64,000 nucleotides of DNA from SAR324 cluster bacterium (GCA_015232315.1 JADFZZ010000019.1:1-64000); one strand, 5' to 3'; positions 9,017 to 19,135 are shown, numbered from the stretch's first letter. A program made the numbers and translations. The notes: generated from the sequence alone by a model not told the origin.

Positions 9017-10609
9017 ATGATCAGTACAAATAATATTAGTTTAAGCTTTGCGGGTAAAAAACTTTTTGATGAAGTTAATATTAAATTCACACCGGGAAAT
9101 TGTTACGGACTGATTGGCGCGAATGGTGCCGGGAAATCAACTTTTCTCAAAATTCTTTCAGGAAAAATTGAAAGTAATTCTGGAACCGTCAGTATCACCC
9201 CGGGGAACCGATTATCCGTTCTGGAGCAAGATCATTTTGCCTATGATGAATATCAGGTGTTCAAAACAGTACTCATGGGAAATAAAAAACTGGTGGAAAT
9301 CATGGAGGAAAAAGAGGCTATTTATCTGAAACCTGATTTTTCTGAGGAAGATGGTTTAAGAGCCGCGGATCTGGAAACCGCTTTTGCGGAAATGAATGGC
9401 TGGGAAGCAGAATCCGAAGCCGAAAAATTATTGGCGGATTTAGGGATAAAACAGGAAGATTTTACCAAATATATGAAAGACATGAAGGAAGATGATAAAT
9501 TAAAGATTCTTCTGGCCCAGGCTCTTTTCGGGCAACCTGATATTCTGTTACTGGATGAGCCCACCAACCATCAGGATATCAAGACAATCAACTGGCTTGA
9601 GAACTTTTTGCTGGATTTCAAAAACACTGTCATCGTGGTGTCCCATGATCGCCATTTTTTGAACAAAGTTTGCACGCATATGGCAGATATCGACTTTGGC
9701 AAGATCACTGTTTATACGGGAAATTATGATTTCTGGAGAACATCGTCTGAATTAGCCCAGACACTTCGTTCTGACGCAAAGAAAAAAAATGAAGACAAGG
9801 CCAAAGAGTTGAAAAGCTTCATTCAGCGATTCAGCGCAAACGCGTCCAAAGCACGACAAGCGACATCCAGACAAAAACAGTTGGAAAAACTGGATTTGAA
9901 GGATTTACCTGTTTCCACACGAAAATATCCCTTTGTGCATTTTGAACCCAAACGGGAATTGGGAAAAAATATTTTAACGGTTGAGGGCTTGAGCAAAACG
10001 ATCGACGGTGTAAAACTTCTCGATAATATAAGTTTTTCCCTATACAAAGATGACAAGGTGGTTTTTTTGGGAAATAACGATATTGCCAAGACGACTCTGT
10101 TTCAGATATTAATGGGAGAACAACAAGCTGATTCTGGAAGTTATGTGTGGGGACCCAGCACGACTCAAGGCTATTTCCCCAGTGATAACTCGGCCTATTT
10201 TGATGCCGGGCAATATGATTTGATCAACTGGTTAAGGCAATATTCCGAGGATCAGGATGAATCCTTCATACGTGGATTTTTGGGGAAAATGCTCTTTTCC
10301 CGGGATGAATCCCTTAAAAAGACCAATGTTCTTTCGGGGGGCGAAAAAGTACGTTGTATGCTGGCGAAAATGATGGTTTCCGGGGCAAATACTTTAATTC
10401 TGGATGGACCCACAAATCATCTGGATCTGGAAAGCATTACTGCCGTCAATGAAGGCTTACGGCGTTTTAAAGGCGCGTTGTTGTTCACTTCACATGATCA
10501 CGAATTCATTCAAACCGTGGCAAACCGAATTATTAATATTGATGTCACAATCACAGTCGATCAGTACAGCACCTATGATGAGTTCCTTGAATCTAAAAAT
10601 ATAAAATAA
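9017..10609 (+). CDS. ABC-F family protein, YbiT type, with degenerate second ATPase site
   Basis: The 530-residue protein has the exact length and layout of E. coli YbiT: two ABC domains joined by a linker, and no membrane segment. ABC-F proteins bind the ribosome E site and modulate translation. Domain 1 has an intact Walker A (GANGAGKST near residue 35), the YbiT-style loss of the LSGG signature, and a normal Walker B (LLLDEPTNH). Domain 2 keeps LSGGEKVR, but its Walker A reads GNNDIAKTT, with two glycines replaced, and its Walker B reads LILDGPTNH, with Gly instead of the catalytic Glu. The second site may therefore bind or hydrolyse ATP poorly. It sits next to the mobile-element scar and may have come with it. 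Confidence 0.88.
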   Translation: MISTNNISLSFAGKKLFDEVNIKFTPGNCYGLIGANGAGKSTFLKILSGKIESNSGTVSITPGNRLSVLEQDHFAYDEYQVFKTVLMGNKKLVEIMEEKEAIYLKPDFSEEDGLRAADLETAFAEMNGWEAESEAEKLLADLGIKQEDFTKYMKDMKEDDKLKILLAQALFGQPDILLLDEPTNHQDIKTINWLENFLLDFKNTVIVVSHDRHFLNKVCTHMADIDFGKITVYTGNYDFWRTSSELAQTLRSDAKKKNEDKAKELKSFIQRFSANASKARQATSRQKQLEKLDLKDLPVSTRKYPFVHFEPKRELGKNILTVEGLSKTIDGVKLLDNISFSLYKDDKVVFLGNNDIAKTTLFQILMGEQQADSGSYVWGPSTTQGYFPSDNSAYFDAGQYDLINWLRQYSEDQDESFIRGFLGKMLFSRDESLKKTNVLSGGEKVRCMLAKMMVSGANTLILDGPTNHLDLESITAVNEGLRRFKGALLFTSHDHEFIQTVANRIINIDVTITVDQYSTYDEFLESKNIK

Positions 10610-10727
10610 CACGCCTCGTATGCTTGATTTCCGCTTGACGCTTGTTAAACTCTCATTGTAGTTCTTAAATAGACTGTTTTTATCAAGAAAAACAGCTATT
10701 GTCGCACCATTCCAGACAGGATGACAC

Positions 10728-12023
10728 ATGAAGTTCAGCATTAATCTGAAAATCAACGGATTGAATATTTTTTTACTTGGATTGATCCTGCTCAATGTAT
10801 TTGCGGCATACTCCAACTTTAAGGAAATTGGCAGGGAATCACAACAGATCAGTCGTCTTGTTGAGCGTAACAATCAGGTTCTGGCCAATCCAAACCTTGA
10901 TTTTCTGGAAATGCAGGAAACGATGGTTCAATCCAATCAGGAATTCACCAAAATTGCTGAAACCATCTATCATCTGGAAAATCGTGCGGTGCGTTTGCAG
11001 TTTCTCATACTGATCTTCAATGTGCTGGTTGGCATCGCACTCAGTATTATTCTGTCCCGGCAAATAACCAATCCCCTGAAACATACCATTCTGCAATTAA
11101 ACCATATTGCCAAGGGAAACCTCACACAGCCCAGTCTGCATATCACAACCAGCGATGAAGTCGGAGAAATCGCGGAAGCCCTGAATTCCATGAAAAAAGA
11201 TCTCACACGCACCTTCAGCAATGTGCTGAAAACCGGGCTTGAGGTTGAAAAAGTGGCTCATGCCATGACCCAATCCGCTAACAGAACCAGTAGCAGTGTC
11301 AAAACCATCGTGACCGGTGCGGACAATCAGGCCAAAACTGTGAAGGAAGCATCGTCATCCATGGATGCCATGAATACCACCATCCGGCATGTGACGAACA
11401 GCACTCATGAAGCCTTGTCTTCAGCCAGGGCTGTCAGCAAGCAGGCTCGAGATGGAGAAATTGCGGTAACACATACTGTGGAGGCCATGAAGCAGATCGA
11501 GGAGAGCTCCGGGAAAATTGAAGCGATTGTCGCTGTTATTACCGATATCACCAATCAAACCAATCTGCTGTCCCTGAATGCCGCCATCGAAGCCGCCAAA
11601 GCGGGCGAAATGGGAAAAGGATTTGCCGTTGTCGCTGATGAAATTCGTCACCTTGCCGAACGATCCGCAGGGGCCACCCAGGAAATTTTTGATCTGATCA
11701 CTGAAAGTACGGAACGGGTCAATAATGGAACAGAACTGGTGGAAAATACAGGACGCGCGCTAAAAGATATTTTGAACAGTGTTCAGAAAGCCAGCGGATT
11801 GATTGACACCATCGCGGATTCAATTTCCAAACACCGGGAAGAAATTATTCATGTGGAAGACACACTCAAAATTCTGGACAATATCAGCCAGAATACGGTC
11901 ACCAGCGCGGGGCGCTTGTCCCACACCACACAGGAACTGGACCACACGACCAATTATCTGGAAAATGTGGCGACACGGTTGCATTCTATCATTGAACAGT
12001 TCAAATTGCCTCACGATGAATGA
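10728..12023 (+). CDS. Methyl-accepting chemotaxis protein
   Basis: This 431-residue receptor has one transmembrane helix at about 11-30, a short periplasmic part of about 60 residues, and a second helix at 91-110. A HAMP domain follows (ITNPLKHTI...GNLTQ...[11 protein letters not shown]), then the cytoplasmic signalling helices. The conserved hairpin tip is clear ([18 protein letters not shown] near residue 300). The sensory part is too small for a Cache domain and is probably a helical bundle. The receptor would couple to CheA/CheW, which are not in this window. It ends 11 bp before the convergent CoA-ligase gene. An inverted repeat (10674-10695) lies in its leader. Confidence 0.92.
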   Translation: MKFSINLKINGLNIFLLGLILLNVFAAYSNFKEIGRESQQISRLVERNNQVLANPNLDFLEMQETMVQSNQEFTKIAETIYHLENRAVRLQFLILIFNVLVGIALSIILSRQITNPLKHTILQLNHIAKGNLTQPSLHITTSDEVGEIAEALNSMKKDLTRTFSNVLKTGLEVEKVAHAMTQSANRTSSSVKTIVTGADNQAKTVKEASSSMDAMNTTIRHVTNSTHEALSSARAVSKQARDGEIAVTHTVEAMKQIEESSGKIEAIVAVITDITNQTNLLSLNAAIEAAKAGEMGKGFAVVADEIRHLAERSAGATQEIFDLITESTERVNNGTELVENTGRALKDILNSVQKASGLIDTIADSISKHREEIIHVEDTLKILDNISQNTVTSAGRLSHTTQELDHTTNYLENVATRLHSIIEQFKLPHDE

Positions 12024-12034
12024 TCTCAGCCGAG

Positions 12035-13540
12035 TTAATGTTGTCCAGAATTGAGAGCCTGCGAAATGAGGTGTTTCTGAATTTTCCCCATCGCGTTTCG
12101 GGGCAGGCTGTCGGTGAATAAGTATTTTTTCGGAATTTTATATGCCGCCAAATTTTTTTGGCAAAATGATTTCACCAGAGTGTCATCCACAGGAACACTG
12201 CCTTTTTTGACCATCACCGCACACACCACTTCGCCCCACTCCTCATTCGGAATCCCGACAACGGCGCATTCACTGATACCTTCGAGAGATTCGATGACGT
12301 GTTCGATCTCACCCGGATAAATATTGAATCCTCCGGAGATGATCAATTCCTTGATCCTGCCAACAATCCGCAAGTATCCGGACGCATCGTAACAACCGGA
12401 ATCACCCGTGCGGAACCAGCCCTCATGAAAACAGGCTTTCGTTGCGTCTTCACGGCGATAATATCCTAAAAACACATTGGGACCTTTGATCTCAATTTCT
12501 CCTATTTGGCCAGTAGCGCATTCTTTTCCAGTGGCATCCATCAGACGCAGTTGAATTCCCTCCAGTGGCAACCCCACCGTTCCCGGTCTCTGTTCCCCCT
12601 GATAAGGATTTGTGGTGTTGATCATCGTTTCTGTCAGGCCATAACGTTCAACAATCCGATATCCTGTTCGTGCATGGAACTGGTCAAACAAGGCCTGACT
12701 CAACGCGGCTGAACCTGAAGTGAATAAGCGCATGGCAGAATGTCTCAATTCCTCCAGGCGGGATGATTGGGCAAAACGGGCATACATGGTGGGAACCCCC
12801 ATGAACAGGGTGATCCGTTGTCTGATGATAAGATCCAATACCACATCGACGTCAAAGGCTGTCATGATATGAGCGGAGTGTCCCCGAATGAAACATCCAA
12901 GCAACCCCAGCATCAATCCATGAACATGAAACATGGGTAAACTGAGTAGCAAGTTGTCGTTGGGGGTGATTTCCCAATTTTGGAACAGGCTCTGTAGATT
13001 GGAAACAATATTGCCATGGGTGAGGCATGCCCCTTTAGGTTGACCTGTCGTGCCGGACGTGTAGCAGATATAGGCGATTTGATCGGCGTTTTCTGCCGGG
13101 GTTGGTGCAGATTCCCCTGACAAAAACAGATTAGCGTATTCCGCTGGATGGGCTTGGAGATCGATCCATTTTTTCAGAGATGGCAGTTTCTTCAGAGGTT
13201 CCGCATGGGACTGCTGAAAAAATCCGTCAGTGAACAGCATGGTCGCTTCGGAATCCTGCAGAATGTAGTTTAGTTCTCGTGCTGTGAATCTGGGGTTCAA
13301 CGGGAGCGCTATTGCACCGGAATGAATGACAGCCAGGTGGAGAAGCGCCAGTTCCAGACCGTTTGGAAGGCAAATCGCGACAATAGAACCTGACGAAATA
13401 CCTGATCGCATCAACCCTTGTGACAATTGCAGGGCTGAATCATTCAAATTCTGCCAGGAAATAAAAAAATCGGGAAAACTCAGTCCCTGATGGGGATATT
13501 GTCGGACGGTTTTCTCAAAACATTGTCCCAGTGTGAGCAT
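12035..13540 (-). CDS. AMP-forming acyl-CoA synthetase, possibly malonyl-CoA synthetase type
   Basis: This 501-residue enzyme of the ANL superfamily activates a carboxylic acid with ATP and then CoA. Visible motifs are the P-loop YTSGTTGQPKGA near residue 163, the A5 motif ERYGLTE near 295, the GWFRTGDSG motif near 376, the hinge GRIKELIISGGFNIYP, and a C-terminal catalytic Lys in NAMGKIQK. The stretch NPYQGEQRPGTVG resembles MatB malonyl-CoA synthetases, which suggests a short dicarboxylate substrate. A medium-chain fatty acid remains possible. The gene starts 3 bases after the peptidase stop, so the two are likely one operon, although their roles are not obviously linked. Confidence 0.85.
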   Translation of the reverse strand: MLTLGQCFEKTVRQYPHQGLSFPDFFISWQNLNDSALQLSQGLMRSGISSGSIVAICLPNGLELALLHLAVIHSGAIALPLNPRFTARELNYILQDSEATMLFTDGFFQQSHAEPLKKLPSLKKWIDLQAHPAEYANLFLSGESAPTPAENADQIAYICYTSGTTGQPKGACLTHGNIVSNLQSLFQNWEITPNDNLLLSLPMFHVHGLMLGLLGCFIRGHSAHIMTAFDVDVVLDLIIRQRITLFMGVPTMYARFAQSSRLEELRHSAMRLFTSGSAALSQALFDQFHARTGYRIVERYGLTETMINTTNPYQGEQRPGTVGLPLEGIQLRLMDATGKECATGQIGEIEIKGPNVFLGYYRREDATKACFHEGWFRTGDSGCYDASGYLRIVGRIKELIISGGFNIYPGEIEHVIESLEGISECAVVGIPNEEWGEVVCAVMVKKGSVPVDDTLVKSFCQKNLAAYKIPKKYLFTDSLPRNAMGKIQKHLISQALNSGQH

Positions 13541-13543
13541 GAT

Positions 13544-14698
13544 TTACATGAGTGGTGGAGTAGATTGTTCCTTGAGGGCTGTGCGTTGTGTGCCCAGAAT
13601 CGCATTGAATGTTTTCACAAAACTACTGCGGAACCGTTCAAAATACTTATGAGCCTGGAATGGATCCGAGGAGGGCATTTCGAGGGTGTAAACCGGAATT
13701 TTCCATTCATCGCCATAACGTCCGAGGCTTCCGGGAAAGGTGCGGTAATCCTTATAGACAAACTGACTTTCTTCAGTAAATTGAACAGCCAGGGCATTGG
13801 CTTTTTCGTTCACTTCCTGGACAGCCTTGTCATCAATCGATTCATCCATATAATCCAGATCAAGAAAATTGAGCGGAGAATGGATGGAAAACAGTTTATC
13901 CGGAGAATAGGTGCTCATGAGGGAAATCAAAAACTGGTTTTCCGGCTCGGAATTAGCCAATTCGCCGGGATAAAGCCGCTTGTCACGCTGATAATGTCGA
14001 CCCCACGCCTTTTGTGCCATTTGATACCAGTCACTGGTCGGAAGGTTCCGGTTGAGATCAATTCGATTTGCGTTGGTTCGTGTTTTATACTGCCCGAAAA
14101 AGCCGTCAGGATTGATAAGCGGCACAATAACCAGTTTTGTTTTGAGAGCTGATGGATTTTCTTTCAACCACTGAACCAGTCTGAAACATTGATAAGAAGT
14201 ATTTTCATCCGAATGGACGCTACAAATGAGCAGGGAGGTCGGAGCTTTTTCTCCAATGATTGTGTAAATCAACGGACGTCCCTGAACTGAAAAAAAATTA
14301 TTCTGCCATTCTTCAGGCTTGCAATCAATGTCTTGCCAGCGCAATTTTTTGAATTCCTGATTCAAATCCTGACAATATTGTTCTACGGTATGACGCCCCT
14401 CAGGCGATTTCACAGTTTGCACATAGTCCAGGTGCACCCATCCCATGTGATCGCGTTCAAACTGGATCATTCCCCAGGAATCCTGTCGCTGTAATAATTC
14501 AAACTGCTGTCCCCAATAGACACGGCCAATCCGGTTCCCATCCGGTTCATGCCTGACATTCAGGACATCACCTGTCACCAACACCAACTCACCTGCGGAG
14601 ACGATCGTGATACACAAATACAGGGCAACGCTCCAGATGATCATCGGCCGGAGATAGTTCAAAAATTTCATGCTGTTGTCATTATTTGGATGATTCAT
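13544..14698 (-). CDS. SH3-domain M14 zinc carboxypeptidase (murein-peptide type)
   Basis: The 384-residue protein starts with a hydrophobic leader ending near VSAGE. It continues with a bacterial SH3-like domain (about 35-95; LNVRHEPDGNRIGRV...WVHLDYV) and then an M14 metallopeptidase domain. Zinc ligands are HSDE near residue 163 and SIHS near 269; the catalytic Glu is in TLEMPSS near 338. The NPDGFFGQYKTRTNA and DLNRNLPTSDW segments resemble MpaA-type murein tripeptide amidases, which cut the gamma-Glu-diaminopimelate bond. SH3b domains often bind cell-wall peptides. It probably acts in the periplasm. A TTG three codons upstream (14707) is an alternative start. Confidence 0.8.
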   Translation of the reverse strand: MNHPNNDNSMKFLNYLRPMIIWSVALYLCITIVSAGELVLVTGDVLNVRHEPDGNRIGRVYWGQQFELLQRQDSWGMIQFERDHMGWVHLDYVQTVKSPEGRHTVEQYCQDLNQEFKKLRWQDIDCKPEEWQNNFFSVQGRPLIYTIIGEKAPTSLLICSVHSDENTSYQCFRLVQWLKENPSALKTKLVIVPLINPDGFFGQYKTRTNANRIDLNRNLPTSDWYQMAQKAWGRHYQRDKRLYPGELANSEPENQFLISLMSTYSPDKLFSIHSPLNFLDLDYMDESIDDKAVQEVNEKANALAVQFTEESQFVYKDYRTFPGSLGRYGDEWKIPVYTLEMPSSDPFQAHKYFERFRSSFVKTFNAILGTQRTALKEQSTPPLM

Positions 14699-14898
14699 AG
14701 CGGGCAAAAATATTTAGGGTGCTGTGTATAAAACAAACCCAATCTGAAAATTTTAGTTTGTAAAGGTTCCTCACGTTGTTCGGGATGACAGCGGGTTGAC
14801 TGTGTCATTTCGAGCTGAAGATGAGAAATCATGAGAAAAAACTCTGAAACGGCAATCACTATCTTAAATTAGTGGTTCCATATTCAGTAATCAAGAGT

Positions 14899-15630
14899 TT
14901 ATTGTTCAAGCATGATGCCATCGGCGAACAATGCTTCAATACTGTTCCACAGAGAGTGAATCTCTTTTTTGAGCAGAGGACAGGATTCGATTTGATTCAC
15001 AATTGCCTTGAGATCAGAGGTGGTGTCTATGTCAATTTCCACAGGTAGCGTTTGATACGAAATTCCTGCATGTTTGCAACGGTCACATATTTGAGTGAAA
15101 TCAACGCCTTGACTCCAGGTAATTCCATGCTTCATAAGTCCCAGCGGTTGTTGGTATCCTGCCAGATAAATTCCCCCACCCTTGTCTGGTCCCAAAACCA
15201 TTTGGTTGTGTTCCAGTTGTGCAAACGCCGCGTCAATATGGTTTACAGAAAGAAATGGCGTATCACTTCCTGTCAGTACCAGTGAGTTGTATCCACGAAA
15301 ATGAAACATTTCAAAACAGTGTTCCATCAAATTCCCGATATCTCCTGAAATTTCAGGGATTAGCTCACAATGAACCCGTTGCAGTCCAAACATTTCTTTG
15401 AAATTCGACAATCCCTGCTTGTCCGTGCCGCCCACCAGAACAAACCAGTCGACATGATGAAGGGTTTCCAGTCGGAGCATTAAATCTTTCAACAGTGCAA
15501 TATAGATATCAAGAGCCTGGTGCGTTGATAGTGCGGGATTTGAATAGTCGGGGTTGCACAATCGGGTCTTTACAGTCCCGATTTTGGGAAAACGCGCAAA
15601 GGTAATTCCGACATGCCTTGTTGTTTCCAT
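14899..15630 (-). CDS. DUF2064 / TIGR04282 family glycosyltransferase-like protein
   Basis: The protein resembles the GT-A-fold family often annotated as rSAM/selenodomain-associated transferase 1. It shows the N-terminal FARFPKIGTVKTRL nucleotide-binding motif, LTGSDTPFL in mid-protein, and GPDKGGGIYLAGYQQ. The ATG at 15630 is chosen because family members begin just before this first motif; a longer reading to 15705 would run into the sdh promoter region. Its substrate is unknown. It is divergent from sdhC, with about 95 bp between the two starts. Confidence 0.8.
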   Translation of the reverse strand: METTRHVGITFARFPKIGTVKTRLCNPDYSNPALSTHQALDIYIALLKDLMLRLETLHHVDWFVLVGGTDKQGLSNFKEMFGLQRVHCELIPEISGDIGNLMEHCFEMFHFRGYNSLVLTGSDTPFLSVNHIDAAFAQLEHNQMVLGPDKGGGIYLAGYQQPLGLMKHGITWSQGVDFTQICDRCKHAGISYQTLPVEIDIDTTSDLKAIVNQIESCPLLKKEIHSLWNSIEALFADGIMLEQ

Positions 15631-15640
15631 AATTTTTCGA

Positions 15641-15669
15641 TTGACCTTTGGTGACGCTTTTCTTAGAAG
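15641..15669 (+). promoter_or_regulatory. Candidate sigma70 promoter of sdhCAB
   Basis: TTGACC at 15641-15646 is separated by 17 bases from TAGAAG at 15664-15669, which puts transcription start near 15676, about 50 bases before the sdhC ATG. The -10 box matches the consensus in only four of six positions. Confidence 0.35.
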
Positions 15670-15725
15670 CATGGGTGTCCCACCGACATTCTGAACATTT
15701 TGCAACTTTAATGGAGAGAAACGCT

Positions 15726-16340
15726 ATGGATTCTGCTTATGTGACACGCAGACTGCACAGTCTCACAGGAATTATCCCTGTCGGGCTGTTTCTGGTATAC
15801 CATCTGTATCTGCAGTTATTTCTGCATGCGGGTGCCGACATTTACAATGCCAAAGTGAACAGTTTCTATGACAGTCCACTTGCGATCTGGATTCTCGTTT
15901 TTCTGGTGTATCTGCCTTTGTTATTCCACACTATTCTTGGTATCAAGCTGGCTGTGCAAGCAAAGATCCAGCCAACCTACAAATATTTCAATCATTTACT
16001 GTACTGGCTTCAGCGTTTGAGTGGTGCCGGTGTATTTCTTTTTATCGGAGGTCATCTGTTTTTTACCAAAGTTCAACCCATGCTTGCCGGTACATGGGGC
16101 GCACATTGGCAACATCTGAATGAAGGCTATCACTCACCAACAGCATTGGTCACCAAGGCTGTTTATGTATTCGGAATTCTGGGTGCGACCTTTCACTTTT
16201 CAAACGGCATCAACACTTTCTGCATGACATGGGGAATTGCCCTGACCGCCAAGGCACAGGACAGAATTCGTTCTATCAGCATTCTTGTGTTTGTTCTCCT
16301 CACCATCAGTGCTTATTATGCAATATCTGCAATCTGGTAA
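15726..16340 (+). CDS. sdhC: Succinate dehydrogenase/fumarate reductase cytochrome b subunit
   Basis: The 204-residue membrane protein has five hydrophobic segments and conserved haem-ligand-type histidines: LHSLTG near the start, LVYHLYL, LLFHTILGIK, FIGGHLFF, and the late TFHFSNG. This matches the single-subunit, di-haem cytochrome b of Bacillus- or epsilon-type menaquinone-linked complexes, where one subunit replaces SdhC and SdhD. It anchors SdhAB in the inner membrane and exchanges electrons with quinone. The ATG at 15726 is chosen over an upstream one because GGAGAG lies just before it. It is the first gene of sdhCAB. Confidence 0.9.
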   Translation: MDSAYVTRRLHSLTGIIPVGLFLVYHLYLQLFLHAGADIYNAKVNSFYDSPLAIWILVFLVYLPLLFHTILGIKLAVQAKIQPTYKYFNHLLYWLQRLSGAGVFLFIGGHLFFTKVQPMLAGTWGAHWQHLNEGYHSPTALVTKAVYVFGILGATFHFSNGINTFCMTWGIALTAKAQDRIRSISILVFVLLTISAYYAISAIW

Positions 16341-16392
16341 TAGCCTGTATAACCCGGGTATTTTATAACCCGCTCAAAAAGGAGTTTTATTT

Positions 16393-18327
16393 ATGGCAAA
16401 ACAACGTGTAATTGTAATTGGCGGCGGACTGGCAGGATTAGCGGCCACCATGAAACTTGCGGAACAGGGAATGCCGGTATTGCTGGTTTCGTTCCTTCCG
16501 GTCAAAAGATCTCATTCGGTGTGCGCACAGGGGGGAATCAACGGTGCTGTCAATATCAAGGGTGAAGGCGATTCACCGGAAATTCATTTTTACGATACGG
16601 TCAAGGGGGGAGATTTTCTGGCCCATCAACCGCTTTGTAAGGATATGTGCTACAATGCGCCATTTGTCATCAATCTGATGGCTCGCATGGGAGTAACCTT
16701 CAACCGCACCCCGGAAGGAAATCTGGATTTCAGACGTTTCGGCGGAACCCTCCACCACAGGACAGCTTTCGCAGGTGCGACCACTGGTCAACAGTTGCTG
16801 TATACACTTGATGAACAGGTTCGGCGCTATGAAGTTGAAGGGCTTGTTGAAAAACTGGAATGGCACGAATATCTGGGGGCTGTTCAGGATGATACCGGTC
16901 GTTGTGTCGGCGCAGTGATCCATAATCTGCGCTCCGGAGAAATTCAGGGCGTTCGCGGAGACGCTGTGATTCTGGCCACAGGTGGACCCGGACTGGTTTA
17001 TGGACGGTCAACCAACTCCATGGTCTGCACAGGAACAGCCACCACCTCAGCCTATCTGCAAGGCGCAAAATATGGCAATGGTGAATTCATTCAGATTCAT
17101 CCCACCGCGATTCCCGGGCAGGATAAACTCAGGCTTATGAGTGAATCCGCACGAGGTGAAGGTGGACGTGTCTGGGTTCCAAAAAAGAAGGGCGACACCC
17201 GACCACCAAAGGAAATTCCAGAAGCCGAACGCTATTATTTTCTGGAAGAACGCTATCCACTATTTAAAAACCTGGTTCCACGCGATGTGGCTTCCCGTGA
17301 AATATATGACATCTGCATCAATCAGGATTTGGGTGTTGGTGGAGAAAACAGGGTCTATCTGGACCTGACCCATCACTCTCGAGAATTTCTGGATCGTCGA
17401 CTTGGCGGAATTTTGGAAATCTATGAAAAATTCACCGGTGTGGATCCACGTGAAAATCCGATGGAAATCTTTCCTGCTGTTCATTATTCCATGGGTGGAA
17501 TCTGGACCGATTATGAAGCCTCTAAAGATGGAAGAATCAATCATCAGTCTCCACGCAATCAGATGACCTCCATTCAGGGACTTTATGCCGCGGGTGAAGC
17601 GGATTATCAATATCATGGCGCAAACCGTCTGGGCGCAAACTCACTGCTGAGTTGCATCTATGCTGGTATGATGATGGCTCCCGGTGTGATGAATTATGTT
17701 AAAAATGTGCCTCAATCCGCAGACGGCATGGCTAACACTATTTTTGAAAACGCCGCAAAACAATGGAATGAACGTTATACTTCCATCAAAAAAATGAAAG
17801 GTAAGGAAAATCCCTACGAACTTCATGCTGAACTTGGTGAACTCATGATTGCCAATGTTCTCATTGTTCGTGAAAACAAACGGTTGGAAGCGACATTGGA
17901 TAAAATCAATGAAATGGAAGCCCGCTGGAAAAATATTGCCTGTGTGGATACCTACGAATGGAACAATCCCGTTCCGAGTTTCATCAATCAGTTATACAAC
18001 ATGATCCATTTGTCCCGGATCATCACCAAAGGCGCATTGCTGAGAGATGAGTGCCGTGGTGCCCATTCCAAACCAGCCTTTGACCTGAATCAGCCTTCTG
18101 ACTTCAAACCGGAAAGCTATCTGAAATATCTGGATCAGAAAAAGAATGGTGGTGTCAAAGCAGACAATTTCAAACCAGATCATCTGGATTATATGATAAA
18201 GTTTGAAGCCAACAATGAAAAATGGTTGAAAAGCACAATTGCGGTTAATAACAATGGCCAGCCTGATATCAGTTATGAAGAAATCAACACATCGCTGGTC
18301 ACCCCACGTCCTCGTAAATATGATTGA
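16393..18327 (+). CDS. sdhA: Succinate dehydrogenase/fumarate reductase flavoprotein subunit
   Basis: The 644-residue subunit oxidises succinate or reduces fumarate. It begins with an FAD-binding Rossmann motif (VIVIGGGLAGLAA), then RSHSVCAQGGINGA, where the His is the usual covalent FAD site. HPTAIPG and SESARGEGGRVW line the active site, and HYSMGGIWTDYE is the late conserved segment. Length and motifs fit the Bacillus/epsilon-type proteins paired with a single cytochrome b. A strong ribosome site (AAGGAG) precedes the ATG. It lies 52 bp after sdhC and 11 bp before sdhB, as part of one operon. Confidence 0.95.
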   Translation: MAKQRVIVIGGGLAGLAATMKLAEQGMPVLLVSFLPVKRSHSVCAQGGINGAVNIKGEGDSPEIHFYDTVKGGDFLAHQPLCKDMCYNAPFVINLMARMGVTFNRTPEGNLDFRRFGGTLHHRTAFAGATTGQQLLYTLDEQVRRYEVEGLVEKLEWHEYLGAVQDDTGRCVGAVIHNLRSGEIQGVRGDAVILATGGPGLVYGRSTNSMVCTGTATTSAYLQGAKYGNGEFIQIHPTAIPGQDKLRLMSESARGEGGRVWVPKKKGDTRPPKEIPEAERYYFLEERYPLFKNLVPRDVASREIYDICINQDLGVGGENRVYLDLTHHSREFLDRRLGGILEIYEKFTGVDPRENPMEIFPAVHYSMGGIWTDYEASKDGRINHQSPRNQMTSIQGLYAAGEADYQYHGANRLGANSLLSCIYAGMMMAPGVMNYVKNVPQSADGMANTIFENAAKQWNERYTSIKKMKGKENPYELHAELGELMIANVLIVRENKRLEATLDKINEMEARWKNIACVDTYEWNNPVPSFINQLYNMIHLSRIITKGALLRDECRGAHSKPAFDLNQPSDFKPESYLKYLDQKKNGGVKADNFKPDHLDYMIKFEANNEKWLKSTIAVNNNGQPDISYEEINTSLVTPRPRKYD

Positions 18328-18338
18328 TCGGAGGTAAA

Positions 18339-19088
18339 ATGTCTGAAAAAACAGTCACAATTAAAATTCAGCGCCAGGATTCACAAAGTAGCCAGCCTTA
18401 CTGGCAAACATTTGTGATTCCGCGCAAACCCAATGCGAATATTATTTCCTGTCTGATGGACATTCGAAAAAAGCCTGTCACGACAGAAGGCCAACAGGTC
18501 ACTCCCGTGGTTTGGGATTGTAATTGTCTGGAAGAAGTCTGTGGCGCCTGCACCATGGTGATCAACGGAAAAGTCCGTCAATCTTGCAGTACACTGGTTG
18601 ATAAACTTGAAGAGCCGATCACACTGCAACCCATGAGCAAGTTTCCGGTGGTTCGGGATCTGATGGTGGACCGTTCCAGAATGTTTGAAGCCCTGAAACG
18701 TGTGAAGGCCTGGATCAATGTGGATGGATTCCATGATTTAGGCACTGGTCCCAAAATTCCTGAGAAACAACAGCAAGTGGCGTATAAGCTTTCAGAATGC
18801 ATGACTTGCGGTTGTTGTGTGGAAGCATGCCCGCAGTTCACCAAGGGTGGTGATTTCATTGGTGCGGCCGCAATCAGCCAGGCGCGGTTGTTCAATATGA
18901 ATCCCACGGGAGAATACAATGCGGATGAACGTCTGGACGCTCTCATGCAGAAAGGTGGAGTCGCTGATTGTGGCAAAGCCAAAAACTGTGTGGAAGTTTG
19001 CCCCAAGTCCATTCCCCTCACAGAATCCATCGCCGAGATGGGACGTCAGACCAGTCGACGTTTCTGGAAATCTTTGATTCGCATCTGA
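18339..19088 (+). CDS. sdhB: Succinate dehydrogenase/fumarate reductase iron-sulfur subunit
   Basis: The 249-residue subunit carries the three Fe-S clusters that pass electrons from SdhA to the cytochrome. The N-terminal 2Fe-2S ligands are in CNCLEEVCGAC and the following QSC (residues about 62-85). The 4Fe-4S and 3Fe-4S ligands are in CMTCGCCVEACP near 153 and NCVEVCP near 215. The ATG at 18339 has GGAGG 5 bases upstream, so it is preferred over an ATG at 18324 that overlaps the sdhA end. A clear terminator follows. Confidence 0.95.
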   Translation: MSEKTVTIKIQRQDSQSSQPYWQTFVIPRKPNANIISCLMDIRKKPVTTEGQQVTPVVWDCNCLEEVCGACTMVINGKVRQSCSTLVDKLEEPITLQPMSKFPVVRDLMVDRSRMFEALKRVKAWINVDGFHDLGTGPKIPEKQQQVAYKLSECMTCGCCVEACPQFTKGGDFIGAAAISQARLFNMNPTGEYNADERLDALMQKGGVADCGKAKNCVEVCPKSIPLTESIAEMGRQTSRRFWKSLIRI

Positions 19089-19104
19089 TTTAAGATAACC
19101 TGAA

Positions 19105-19135
19105 AGACGATCGTTTAAACAGCGATCGTCTTTGT
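19105..19135 (+). terminator. Rho-independent terminator after sdhCAB
   Basis: AGACGATCG at 19105-19113 pairs perfectly with CGATCGTCT at 19123-19131, with a 9-base loop and T-rich bases after it. It could also serve the convergent hydrolase gene that ends at 19150. Confidence 0.8.

Noticed and set aside
14760-14860. Inverted pair around TCGGGATGACA and TGTCATTTCGA
   Set aside because: The match is short and imperfect, and no second copy was found in the window.
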